Assembly (NCBI RefSeq): GCF_900112615.1 | Contig: NZ_FOMK01000003.1 | Span: 124,001-188,000, forward strand | Source: Chitinophaga sp. CF118 | Lineage (GTDB): Bacteria > Bacteroidota > Bacteroidia > Chitinophagales > Chitinophagaceae | DNA: 64,000 nucleotides | Direction of reading: 5' to 3' | Part shown: positions 17,346 to 25,848 of the stretch, in pieces | How positions within the stretch are numbered: the first letter of the stretch is position 1 | Layout of the letters: each line of letters opens with the position of its first letter | Program-made: the position numbers and the translations under genes | The notes under the pieces: generated by a model | The model's database searches: none | Told to the model about the DNA's origin: nothing | The model's input: only the letters and a program-made list of their open reading frames with translations

Positions 17346-17671
17346 GGTGCCAGTTGTATGTTTTCGCGATCTAACACAAATTGGATTTCGTTCTTCAGTA
17401 ATCCGCTGCCACCCCCATAATGCCGTTTTACAATAACAGCTGGATTAAGCAGTAACAATTGTGCTGTCAATCCCGCCTCTTCTTCCGGGCAAATTCCGGA
17501 ACACAGCAGCACTATATGAAAGGACTCTCTGGCAAATGCTGCCAGTGCCTCTTCCGGTGTACTTACAGTTACACCATGCCACTTTGGGGGGGCATTCAGA
17601 AGTCTGTTCATCACCAGCAGGATCTCCGGATTACGGCCCAATGCCAGAATGTTGAGTTGATCGATCTGCAT
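17342..17671 (-). CDS. degenerate receiver-like protein of the pirin operon
   Basis: A 109-residue alpha/beta protein with the strand-helix order of a response regulator receiver (NILALGRNPEILLVMNRLLN, then a second strand GVTVST, a helix, FHIVLLCSG, and a late strand AVIVKRHYGG). The acidic pair is replaced by RNPE and the phospho-acceptor position by Cys/Ser (LLCSGICPEEE), with C57 and C61 three residues apart. It therefore cannot take a phosphate in the normal way; a redox- or ligand-responsive role is possible but inferred. Coupled by a 4-nt overlap to the pirin gene and 5 nt after the nitroreductase gene. Confidence 0.7.
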   Translation of the reverse strand: MQIDQLNILALGRNPEILLVMNRLLNAPPKWHGVTVSTPEEALAAFARESFHIVLLCSGICPEEEAGLTAQLLLLNPAVIVKRHYGGGSGLLKNEIQFVLDRENIQLAP

Positions 17672-17676
17672 ATATC

Positions 17677-18252
17677 TTAGTGTAGTAAAGTGGTAAATTC
17701 AGCCAGTGGCTTACGGCTGCGGGGAGCCAGTTCTCTGGATTTATACGGTTCTTCCAGAAGTTCTGCGTCAGCAAGATAACCCAGGGCTATTATACACACC
17801 GGTTCTTCATTGGCAGGAAGAGACAACTCTTCTGCTATCTGTACTTTATTAAATCCTGCCATCACGTGACCGTAGATATCCATGCTGGATGCCTGTAACA
17901 AGATAAGTGAATTAGCCATTCCGATATCATGCATATAATAAGCGTTCTTCTGCTGGGTATCTGGTAATTCCTTAATACCGACCCCTGCTATCAGTATTGC
18001 CGCATTTTTAGCCCAGGGCTGATTTCCGGGAGCAAGGGCAGACAACAGTTTATTAAATCCTTCGGTACCATGATGAGCATAAATATAACGCCAAGGCTGG
18101 CTGTTATTCGCACTCGGAGCCCATGAACCGGCTTCAAGAATGGTATGCATATCTTTTTCAGCTACTGGTTGAGTGGCGAAAGACCGGGCACTCCAGCGAT
18201 GTTTGATCAAATCGATTACCTGGTGTTTCGTTTGTGCTATTTTGCTCGACAT
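17677..18252 (-). CDS. nitroreductase family protein
   Basis: A 191-residue FMN-dependent NAD(P)H oxidoreductase. The FMN-phosphate site is HRWSARSFATQPV near the N-terminus, followed by ILEAGSWAPSANNSQPWRYIYAH, the family signature. The C-terminal PRSRKPLAEFTTLLH closes the flavin site. Such enzymes reduce nitro groups, quinones or other electrophiles. The operon context (two pirins, esterase) suggests handling of aromatic or electrophilic compounds. Confidence 0.9.
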   Translation of the reverse strand: MSSKIAQTKHQVIDLIKHRWSARSFATQPVAEKDMHTILEAGSWAPSANNSQPWRYIYAHHGTEGFNKLLSALAPGNQPWAKNAAILIAGVGIKELPDTQQKNAYYMHDIGMANSLILLQASSMDIYGHVMAGFNKVQIAEELSLPANEEPVCIIALGYLADAELLEEPYKSRELAPRSRKPLAEFTTLLH

Positions 18253-18300
18253 AGATAAATTGTTTATTATTTATATAAAGTTATTGAAAGTATTGATGTT

Positions 18301-19020
18301 TTATGAAAGCATTGGGACATCCATGATCAGCAATTCGGCCCCATCTTCCAGAGAAGTGATGCCGATGTTGTCTGTACCGGTAATGCCTAAACCGTCTCTT
18401 TTGCTCAGTGTTTGTCCATTTACTGTAAATGAACCCTTTAAGATGAAAACGTATACGCCGTTTCCTTCCTTTTTAACCGGGTAAGTGATGGTTTTATCTT
18501 TATCAAATAGTCCCATATTAAACCAGGCATCCTGGTAAATCCAGGTTCCGGCATCGTTTGGATCAGGAGAAACGATCTGCTGCAGCTGGTTTTTGCTGTT
18601 AGCCAGATCCAGCGTAATCTGATCGTACCGGGGTGTTACATTCAGTTTATTGGGAAATAACCAGATTTGCAGGAAAGATACCGGCCTGTCCTTGTTAGCG
18701 TTGTATTCACTGTGAAATACTCCTGTTCCGGTACTCATTACCTGCACATCTCCCTGCCGGATGATTTCTGTATTGCCCAGGTTATCCTTATGCTCCAGGT
18801 CGCCTTCCAGGGGGATACTAATAATTTCCATATTGTCGTGTGGGTGGACATCAAATCCTCTGCCACCGGCCACTATATCGTCGTTAAATACCCTTAGAGC
18901 GCCGAACTGCATTCTTTCAGGGTTGTAATAATTAGCAAAACTGAAGGTGTGGTGACTATCCAGCCAACCATGATTTGCATGTCCACGTGTCTCTGCTTTA
19001 TGTAAGATGTTACTGGCCAT
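18301..19020 (-). CDS. pirin family protein (second copy, YhhW-like)
   Basis: A 239-residue bicupin of the YhhW type. The metal-binding set is visible: HANHGWLDSHHTF near the start, then FDVHPHDNMEIISIPLEG and GVFHSEYNA, giving three His and one Glu. YhhW and related pirins have quercetin 2,3-dioxygenase activity in vitro. First gene of the minus-strand operon; a short inverted repeat (TTTGTT, AACAAA) lies just upstream. Confidence 0.9.
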   Translation of the reverse strand: MASNILHKAETRGHANHGWLDSHHTFSFANYYNPERMQFGALRVFNDDIVAGGRGFDVHPHDNMEIISIPLEGDLEHKDNLGNTEIIRQGDVQVMSTGTGVFHSEYNANKDRPVSFLQIWLFPNKLNVTPRYDQITLDLANSKNQLQQIVSPDPNDAGTWIYQDAWFNMGLFDKDKTITYPVKKEGNGVYVFILKGSFTVNGQTLSKRDGLGITGTDNIGITSLEDGAELLIMDVPMLS

Positions 19021-19032
19021 AGCTTTAATTTG

Positions 19033-19046
19033 TTTGTTACAACAAA
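19033..19046. promoter_or_regulatory. small inverted repeat upstream of the pirin operon
   Basis: TTTGTT-AC-AACAAA, a 6-2-6 inverted repeat 13 nt before the ATG of the first pirin gene. Position suggests an operator or leader element; the binding protein is unknown. The Crp/Fnr regulator at the far end of the operon is one candidate. Confidence 0.35.
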
Positions 19047-19162
19047 TATCGTATAAAATAGTGAGTAATTCCCTTAATGTAGCTTAAGAAATTGGGGGGA
19101 TAAATTTTTTTAATTAGTTCAATCAGAATTTCTTATTTTAGATTTATAAAATTTTCATTGTC

Positions 19163-19780
19163 ATGTTACCCACAATACCTGTGAATACCACAGCCTTCAG
19201 AGTTGTAATTATATTTCTCGCCTTTATTTTACTTGTAATTCTTGCCGGTTATTTACGCCTGGAAGAACCTGATCTTAAAAAATCAGAGATCATTAAGATT
19301 ATTAACAGCGGATTGGTGATAATAGGACTGATGTATTCTATTCTCACATTCGAGTCGAACCAGATTAAGAATCGTCATGATATCCGGGTCAGAAAATGCT
19401 CAGCAACTTATAATGTGATAAGGGAGTGGCATATGTCACCTATGATGGACTATTCTAAAATTTGTAAAGAATTTGAATTAAAAAATGAATACCAGTTATT
19501 AAAGAATGATATTGAAAGTTTCATGCAGGAGTTTGATAACAGTATCAATTCGGAATACAGAAAATCATTGATCTGTGTTCTGAATTATTTCGAATCAATA
19601 GCAGTGGCAATCAGCGAAGATTTGCTGGATGAATTATTTACCAAGAAATATTTCAGGTTAATATTTTTAGAGTTTTATGATGACTATTTCTTTTTTATTC
19701 ATGAACGAAGAAAAATAAAAAATGACAATGAAATATGGCAGGAATATACGAGATTAGCATACAAATGGAAAACTAGTTAA
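19163..19780 (+). CDS. membrane protein, DUF4760-like
   Basis: A 205-residue protein with two N-terminal membrane helices (residues about 10-30 and 45-62) and a helical cytoplasmic domain. The segment RKSLICVLNYFESIAVAISEDLLDE resembles the core of DUF4760 proteins, whose function is unknown. It is monocistronic: the pirin operon starts divergently, and a strong terminator follows about 55 nt after the stop. Family assignment is from memory of the motif and moderately sure. Confidence 0.7.
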   Translation: MLPTIPVNTTAFRVVIIFLAFILLVILAGYLRLEEPDLKKSEIIKIINSGLVIIGLMYSILTFESNQIKNRHDIRVRKCSATYNVIREWHMSPMMDYSKICKEFELKNEYQLLKNDIESFMQEFDNSINSEYRKSLICVLNYFESIAVAISEDLLDELFTKKYFRLIFLEFYDDYFFFIHERRKIKNDNEIWQEYTRLAYKWKTS

Positions 19781-19833
19781 CTATTAAAACCAATATATAT
19801 GAAAGCAATTCACGGTGCAGACACCTGGTAAAT

Positions 19834-19863
19834 AAAAAAGAGAAGCAATCGCTTCTCTTTTTT
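19834..19863 (+). terminator. intrinsic terminator
   Basis: A 13-bp stem (A6 GAGAAGC at 19834-19846 paired with GCTTCTC T6 at 19851-19863) with the tetraloop AATC, ending in a T run. The mirrored A run makes it work in both directions; it separates the plus-strand DUF4760-like gene from the minus-strand histidine kinase gene. Confidence 0.88.
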
Positions 19864-19901
19864 ATGCTTTTCACTACTTCAACAGGGTTTTCACCTAAAT
19901 A

Positions 19902-21971
19902 TCAATGAGGCAGGCGGATAGTAAATTCTGCATAAACATTTTCTTCTGATCTGACTGTTAATTCGCCATCAAGACCTTTTACAATAATGCCATAGCTAAG
20001 GGATAATCCAAGTCCCGTTCCCTGATGAGTGGGCCTGGTAGTGAAAAAAGGCTGAAATATTTTTTCAAGAGACAGAGGATGTATTCCTATACCGTTATCG
20101 TGTACAATAATTTCAATCCATTGTTTGGCATTCCTTGTTGTAATAGTCAATTCCGGTTGATAGTCTTCTCCTGACTTTTCAATCTTTTTTTGAAGTGCAT
20201 AGAATGCATTTGTGTAAATATTCATCAGCACACTTCCAAACTCCTGTGGATTGCAATGAAACTGTTTGATGGAGTGATCAAAATTCCGGGTTAGTGTCAG
20301 ATCGAAATCTTTATTCTTTGTTTTAAAACTTTGCAGGGCGATTTGTATTGATTCTTCTGTTAAAGCATTCAGAATTACATAGCGTTTCTCACCTTTATTA
20401 ATCCGGCTATGTGAAAGCATCCCTTTTACAATGGAGTCTGCCCGCTGGCTATGATGAGTGATCTTACTTAAGTTATTACTTAAGTGGTCTGTTAAAACAA
20501 GCTGCTTACTATCATATATTCCTGCTTTTAATTCATTGACCAGTTCTTCTGAAAGCTCTGCAAAGTTGGTTACGAAGTTCAGTGGATTCTGAATCTCATG
20601 TGCAATACCGGCAGTCAGATCTCCTAAAGATGCTATCTTTTCTTTCTGTACCAATTGCGCCTGTGCGTTTGTTAGTTCTGCTAATGATTGATTCAGTCTG
20701 GCAGTACGTTCTGTTACCTTTTGTTCCAGTTCCCGGATTGCTTCCTTTTGTATTCTTAAATCTTCCAGTTGTGCCGCTTCTTTTTCCTTTTTATAGAGAT
20801 TGTATTTATCTGCAAGGGAAAGTGCCAGCATAATAGCTTCCACCAGCAAGGCTATCCTCACACAATTTGTTGTAAAGAAATTCGCTTCAATAAAGCCGAA
20901 ATTGCGAAGTACTGTAACGAGCCAGCTTCCTATAAGAAACGCCCAGGCTACCAGGTAAAACCGTGCTGCATTATTTCCTCTCCGAAGGCTAATGATACCT
21001 GCTACTCCAGCCGTGATACAGGAGAACATGATGAGTAGTTCTGCTATGCTGAGACTGACAGCCATTTTAAGAAAGAATGAAAGGAAAAAATTGATAGCTG
21101 ACAGAATGATGATGCTTATAAGGATGATATGTATTTTCTTTGCAAACCGCGAGGTATTCAGAAAGGTGATACAGAAAAGGACTGTTATAATAGAAGAACA
21201 GGACAAGAGCAGAGGGATAATGGTATTAGCCCAGTAGGGTGCATCTCCCAGAATATATTGGGTAATATGCCCGCTGAATGCTGCCTGTAATAACAGGTTA
21301 ATAAGTGTGAACAACACGTAGGTCAGGTATGCCTTATCTTTCAGACTGAAGAATAGGAACAGATTATAACAAAGCATAATCATCAATGCACCAAAGAAGA
21401 TGCCATGGCCCAGTTCTGCATACAGTTCATCCCTGAAAAAGGCTGCCTCCTTTTGCAAGGTTAACCCTATCTGCATAGAGCCGCTTGTTGCAATCCTGAT
21501 GTAGTAGGTATGTGGTACCGTATCCGGTAACGTAAGCGTGAATATAAAGTTCCGGTATTGCATTTCCCGACTACTGTAAGGCAACATATCACCGGTTTGA
21601 TGTATTACCCATTGTCCATCAGTCCTTTTATCGTAAAAGGTAATGTGATCAAATAAAGGATAGTCAAAAGCGAGAATCCAGCTGTTATACTGCTCCGGAT
21701 GAGGGTTCCGTAATGTGAACTTCAGCCATATGGCGGCATCTCTTACCCCGGAATTCAGTGTTTCTGTATGCGCTTTTTTGAATTGATTATCAAATTCACC
21801 GGTTATTATCTGTGTGCCTTTGATGGCAGCGCTCTTATCTTCAAAATATTCAAGTGTGTTACCTAAATGATAAGTGCTTTTTTCAGCATCTAAAAATACC
21901 TGTGGAAAAGATGTTGTGCTACGGACAAATAGGATGGCTGTCAGAACAAGCCTTCTGATACTAAAAAACAT
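19902..21971 (-). CDS. sensor histidine kinase with 7TMR-DISM sensor
   Basis: About 689 residues from the ATG at 21971, which opens a signal peptide (MFFSIRRLVLTAILFV). An N-terminal periplasmic beta-sandwich (7TMR-DISMED2 type, about residues 25-175) precedes seven membrane helices (about 190-385), a coiled coil (EKEAAQLEDLRIQKEAIRELEQKVTE region), a dimerisation helix with phospho-acceptor His in GIAHEIQNPLNFV, and an ATPase domain (N box NIYTNAFYALQKK, G1 HDNGIGI, G2 GTGLGLSLSYGI). It should sense an extracellular carbohydrate-like ligand or envelope state. No response regulator is adjacent; the orphan regulator at 14188-14556 is a possible but unproven partner. Confidence 0.9.
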   Translation of the reverse strand: MFFSIRRLVLTAILFVRSTTSFPQVFLDAEKSTYHLGNTLEYFEDKSAAIKGTQIITGEFDNQFKKAHTETLNSGVRDAAIWLKFTLRNPHPEQYNSWILAFDYPLFDHITFYDKRTDGQWVIHQTGDMLPYSSREMQYRNFIFTLTLPDTVPHTYYIRIATSGSMQIGLTLQKEAAFFRDELYAELGHGIFFGALMIMLCYNLFLFFSLKDKAYLTYVLFTLINLLLQAAFSGHITQYILGDAPYWANTIIPLLLSCSSIITVLFCITFLNTSRFAKKIHIILISIIILSAINFFLSFFLKMAVSLSIAELLIMFSCITAGVAGIISLRRGNNAARFYLVAWAFLIGSWLVTVLRNFGFIEANFFTTNCVRIALLVEAIMLALSLADKYNLYKKEKEAAQLEDLRIQKEAIRELEQKVTERTARLNQSLAELTNAQAQLVQKEKIASLGDLTAGIAHEIQNPLNFVTNFAELSEELVNELKAGIYDSKQLVLTDHLSNNLSKITHHSQRADSIVKGMLSHSRINKGEKRYVILNALTEESIQIALQSFKTKNKDFDLTLTRNFDHSIKQFHCNPQEFGSVLMNIYTNAFYALQKKIEKSGEDYQPELTITTRNAKQWIEIIVHDNGIGIHPLSLEKIFQPFFTTRPTHQGTGLGLSLSYGIIVKGLDGELTVRSEENVYAEFTIRLPH

Positions 21972-22162
21972 AATTGGTATTTCTCCTGAGATGGCTAATA
22001 TTACTTTGTTTGGTTGGTACAATCAACACAACAACCTGTAAAAACAAACTTGTTTTTAAAAGAATACGTTTCATCAGGTATATGGTTTGACAGATTAAGT
22101 TTAATGTGAATGTATAAAAGGGTTAGGGAAAAAAGGTGGGGGAAAAGGGAAATCGGGTAGAG

Positions 22163-22180
22163 TTAAGTACATGTACTTAA
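22163..22180. promoter_or_regulatory. perfect 18-bp palindrome upstream of the histidine kinase gene
   Basis: TTAAGTACATGTACTTAA reads identically on both strands. It lies 192 nt before the kinase start and 68 nt after the methyltransferase stop, so it is most simply an operator for the kinase gene. No matching copy was noticed elsewhere in the window. Confidence 0.45.
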
Positions 22181-22247
22181 TGGAGGTCAATTTTTGGGGT
22201 ATGATACAATATAATAATACCGGGATTACGACCTGGAAGTGCAGTCG

Positions 22248-22880
22248 CTATTTTTCTTTTCTGTATGCTACAGACCAGATAAATCTTCCATAATGGAATT
22301 GTTCGTAAATCTTAAGATATTGATGCCTGTTGAAAAGACCTTCCATATCATTAAGCTCTGAAGCTTCTATCTTCGAAAATACCCTGAAAAAGGTATACAT
22401 CGTTTTAAGTAATAGCTTCTGCCACAATTTACCATGCCGGGGATCATACACGAAGTCAACAAATAGCCAGTTACCACCAGACTTAAGGGTTGTATGAAGT
22501 TTAGTAAAAATAACAGTTGCTTTAACGGCAGGGAAATTATCAAAAAGGAAAGGGGTGAGGATTACATCGTAAGAAAAAGTGGGAGTAAATGTTTCAATGG
22601 ATTGATGAACGAACTGTACGTTATTTTGTTTGTAATCTCTTTTCTGTGATAGCTTTATCATACCTTCAGAGATCTCTACATAAGTGATCTGTAGTCCCCC
22701 CGGTCTTATTTTGGCTATCTCTTCCAGGATCCAGCCCGTACCACCACCAACGATAAGAATAACGCTGTTCTCCTTAATATAAGGCAACAGGCATGTTTGT
22801 GCATTAATAAGCGAACGTTGAAAGACAGTTCTGCTCAGCAGATCATAATACCTCGCTATTTTATCGTAGTTGTTTTTCAT
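22248..22880 (-). CDS. class I SAM-dependent methyltransferase
   Basis: A 210-residue Rossmann-type methyltransferase. Motif I is SVILIVGGGTGWILEEIA, the acidic ribose ligand follows in ITYVEISEGMIKLSQKR, and motif III is YDVILTPFLFDNFP. The substrate cannot be assigned; the fold is of the small-molecule UbiE/Methyltransf_25 kind. A large hairpin separates it from the acyltransferase gene upstream on the same strand. Confidence 0.85.
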   Translation of the reverse strand: MKNNYDKIARYYDLLSRTVFQRSLINAQTCLLPYIKENSVILIVGGGTGWILEEIAKIRPGGLQITYVEISEGMIKLSQKRDYKQNNVQFVHQSIETFTPTFSYDVILTPFLFDNFPAVKATVIFTKLHTTLKSGGNWLFVDFVYDPRHGKLWQKLLLKTMYTFFRVFSKIEASELNDMEGLFNRHQYLKIYEQFHYGRFIWSVAYRKEK

Positions 22881-22955
22881 TTAATTCCTCCGTTAAAATT
22901 AGGTATTATTAATAAGCTCTTTCCAATTATAACAGATATAAAATTACTGATTACT

Positions 22956-23012
22956 GTTGCTTTGGATTCAGGTGAGTAATTGCGGGCTGTACCCACCTGA
23001 ATCCGAAGCAAT
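22956..23012 (-). terminator. 19-bp stem hairpin between acyltransferase and methyltransferase genes
   Basis: Arm 22956-22974 (GTTGCTTTGGATTCAGGTG) pairs with 22994-23012 (reverse complement ATTGCTTCGGATTCAGGTG), two G-U positions, 19-nt loop. It lies just after the acyltransferase stop at 23039. The T run expected of a classical terminator is poor, so an mRNA-stabilising hairpin is also possible. Confidence 0.5.
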
Positions 23013-23038
23013 AACACTTTCCCCGGACAGGAATAACC

Positions 23039-24148
23039 TTAAATAATTTTATTAACCCCAGGAATTCTTACCAGTAGTTTTCCAAGCAGAATGGCTCCGA
23101 TAACACCCAGTGGAGCTACAACCAACAGTTTTAATGCAGGAGCCACAGTCCAATGAACTAACAGCAGCGAAGAAACCACTAATGGCAACGGATGGAAAAT
23201 ATATACAGCGAAAGCTTCTCTGGACAGCTTGCTCAGGAAGGTTGAATGTCCGTTAAATTTATGTTTGAAGATGCCTGTCATGGCAATGATGATAGAGAAG
23301 CCCGTTACCTGTTCCCATATGCTATACATAAACGACTCACGGGTCCATCCGCCACTGAAGTTTTCACCAGTACCATGCCATATCGTTTTAAGATAGAACA
23401 TAACCGGAAAACCAATGATGATCATCAACAGGGCTATCCATCCAAAATTCCTGGCTGTACGGTATTGCAGCTGTTCTGTCCAGTTATTACGGTTGGCTAT
23501 GATCCCTATAATGAATAATGTGATATACTGAGGGAAATGACCGAACTGAAAACCCACAGGGTGTAATACCCAGCCCACCGGGAAAACCACTCTGACAAAG
23601 AAAGAGATCAACCCCAGACCAATGGCAAATAACAAAATTTTGCCTGTTCCCGGTAACCGAAGGGTTCCAGTCTTTATATTTTTGAGTGCCACAAATAAAA
23701 ATGTAAACAGTAGAAGTGCGGCTACAAACCATAACACACCAAACTCTATCCAGTTATCATATACCTGCAGGTATTGAAAATAACTGATTGGGTGATCTTT
23801 ACCATACCTGTATACGAGAAAACTCATAAAGGGTGATAATACCAGTGAATAAAAGATAAGGGGTATGCCAAATCTTTTTAACCGGTCCTGCAGAAATACC
23901 CGTGTTCCTTTTCGCAGAAGAGAGGGTTCCGTAAAATAAGCAGACAACAGAAAAAAGAAACCCATAAAGAATGACTGATTGATGGACACGAACAATGTCA
24001 TGGGAATCAATGCTGCAAGATTCGTTGTAGGTTCTTTGTAATACCATCCACCGGGAGCGCCATAACACACAAAGGCATGATGAAGAATCACCAGTATGGT
24101 AAGCAGTACTTTAATGTGATCAAGGTAATCTGTACGGGATTTTTGCAT
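23039..24148 (-). CDS. acyltransferase-3 family membrane protein
   Basis: A 369-residue protein with about ten membrane helices. The N-terminal RTDYLDHIKVLLTILVILHHAF places the catalytic-type His pair of acyltransferase family 3 (OafA/NolX/WecH) in helix 1; further conserved features are SFFMGFFFLLSAYF and the late FHPLPLVV. These enzymes add acetyl or other acyl groups to sugars of surface glycans or to small molecules. No sugar biosynthesis genes adjoin it. The target is unknown. Confidence 0.87.
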   Translation of the reverse strand: MQKSRTDYLDHIKVLLTILVILHHAFVCYGAPGGWYYKEPTTNLAALIPMTLFVSINQSFFMGFFFLLSAYFTEPSLLRKGTRVFLQDRLKRFGIPLIFYSLVLSPFMSFLVYRYGKDHPISYFQYLQVYDNWIEFGVLWFVAALLLFTFLFVALKNIKTGTLRLPGTGKILLFAIGLGLISFFVRVVFPVGWVLHPVGFQFGHFPQYITLFIIGIIANRNNWTEQLQYRTARNFGWIALLMIIIGFPVMFYLKTIWHGTGENFSGGWTRESFMYSIWEQVTGFSIIIAMTGIFKHKFNGHSTFLSKLSREAFAVYIFHPLPLVVSSLLLVHWTVAPALKLLVVAPLGVIGAILLGKLLVRIPGVNKII

Positions 24149-24241
24149 AGATATATTATATTGATCACCAAATTACACATCTTCTCATATTCGTTATATA
24201 TCTTTTGACAACTGGCCAATAATCCGTGACAAACAGAACAA

Positions 24242-25780
24242 TTAATGATCAGATAATGCTACCTGTACCTGTTTTCCTTTCCGTTTTGATGCCAATAATA
24301 AAATGGGCAATGCTAGCAGGAATACAAGCCCTATCAGCAAATAGGCATCATTAAAACTCATCAGACTGGATTGCCTGGTAACATTCATATCCAGCAATCG
24401 TAATGCCTTGTTATGCGCTTCAAAGGCATTTGCCCCTTTGCTGATGAACAGGTTTGTATAACCCGTCAGCCGACTGGTAGTCAGCGGGTTATTCACTGTG
24501 ATATTGGATACGAGATCTGAGCGGTGAACCGCATTCCGCTGTGTGAGATAAGTATTTACAATTGCCAGTCCGAAGGAGCCTCCCAACTGCCGCATCATAT
24601 TATTCAATGCAGCCCCCTGCGGAATATCCTTTGGCTCCAGCGAGGATACCGCCAGAGAGGCCAGTGGCACTGTGATCACAGCCAGACCAATAGCCCTCCA
24701 GATAAGTGAAACCGTTATATCATGAGCATTTGCATCCAGACTAAGCTGCGACATTTGCCAGCTGAACAGCATGAAAAGAAGCATTCCGGACGTGATCATC
24801 ACAACAGGAGAGATGCCACGTTGCAGGAGCCTGGCAGAGATCATTAGTCCGCCGATGGCCAGCAAAGCCCCCGGTAATAATAGTAATCCTGTTTGAGTGG
24901 GCGTGAAATTAAGCAGTCGCTGTGAGAACACCGGGGTAAGGAACACAGAGCTGAATAACCCGATCCCGGATACGAAAGTGAGGATCGCGGCTACACTTAG
25001 GTTCTTGCTTTTCAGCACTCTTAAATTAACGACCGGCGTTTTTGTTGTCAGCTCCCACCAGATGAACAATAGCAATCCAAAGAAGGCCGCTACCGACAAG
25101 CATATGATATAGTTAGCTTCGAACCAGTCATCCACTTCGCCTCTTTCCAGTACTGTTTGTAAAGAGCCTACGCCGATTGCCAGTAAAAAGATTCCCAGCC
25201 AGTCTACCTTTCCGGCTTGCTGTTTAATCAGCGGTTCGTGCAGCAGGGAATAACAGATTGCCGCTGCAGTGATTCCGATAGGTATATTGATATAAAAGAT
25301 CCAGGGCCATGAATAATACTCTGTGATGTAACCTCCTAAAGTAGGACCAATTGTGGGGCCAATAAATACACCAATGCCAAAGAGGGCGCTGGCCACATTT
25401 TGTTTTTCTTTCGGGAACAGTTCAAATACGATAGCCTGTGACACGGATAACAGTGCACCGCCACCTATTCCCTGTAAAAAACGGAATACGATCAGCATCC
25501 AGATATTGGATGCTTGTCCGCACATAAATGAAAAGAATGTGAATGCAATGATAGATCCGATGTAATAATTCCGTCTTCCCAGTTTGGTAGCAAGAAAGCT
25601 TGTAATGGGGATGATGATCACATTGGCAATAGCGTAAGAAGTGATTACCCAGGAAGTGTCTTCCAGGGTAGCACCCAGGTTCCCGCTCATGTGAGATAGA
25701 GCGACGTTGACAATAGAGGTATCTATGAGCTCCATTACTGCAGCTGCAATAACGGTGATCAGCAATATAGTTCTGTTCAT
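24242..25780 (-). CDS. DHA2-family multidrug efflux MFS transporter (EmrB/QacA type)
   Basis: A 512-residue carrier with 14 membrane helices. The DHA2 antiporter motif C is visible in GVFIGPTIGPTLGGYITEYYSWPWIFYINIPIG, and helix 1 carries the typical ELIDTSIVNVAL. Such pumps expel hydrophobic drugs by proton antiport. No EmrA-type adaptor adjoins it. A large palindrome containing the core TATACCAATCGGTATA lies 27 nt upstream of its start; the same core occurs before the SDR and TetR genes, so it is very likely repressed by the TetR protein at 26643-27227. Confidence 0.92.
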   Translation of the reverse strand: MNRTILLITVIAAAVMELIDTSIVNVALSHMSGNLGATLEDTSWVITSYAIANVIIIPITSFLATKLGRRNYYIGSIIAFTFFSFMCGQASNIWMLIVFRFLQGIGGGALLSVSQAIVFELFPKEKQNVASALFGIGVFIGPTIGPTLGGYITEYYSWPWIFYINIPIGITAAAICYSLLHEPLIKQQAGKVDWLGIFLLAIGVGSLQTVLERGEVDDWFEANYIICLSVAAFFGLLLFIWWELTTKTPVVNLRVLKSKNLSVAAILTFVSGIGLFSSVFLTPVFSQRLLNFTPTQTGLLLLPGALLAIGGLMISARLLQRGISPVVMITSGMLLFMLFSWQMSQLSLDANAHDITVSLIWRAIGLAVITVPLASLAVSSLEPKDIPQGAALNNMMRQLGGSFGLAIVNTYLTQRNAVHRSDLVSNITVNNPLTTSRLTGYTNLFISKGANAFEAHNKALRLLDMNVTRQSSLMSFNDAYLLIGLVFLLALPILLLASKRKGKQVQVALSDH

Positions 25781-25806
25781 TGGTTGGGTGCTTGAAAGGG
25801 GAGAAG

Positions 25807-25840
25807 GATCCTTATTATACCAATCGGTATAATAAGGATC
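25807..25840. promoter_or_regulatory. TetR operator 1, upstream of the efflux pump gene
   Basis: A 34-bp near-perfect palindrome: 15-nt arms GATCCTTATTATACC (25807-25821) and GGTATAATAAGGATC (25826-25840) around the centre AATC. The inner core TATACC-AATC-GGTATA is shared with two further sites. Its extra-long arms also make it a possible terminator for the SDR gene ending at 25849. Confidence 0.8.
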
Positions 25841-25848
25841 AAATTTTT

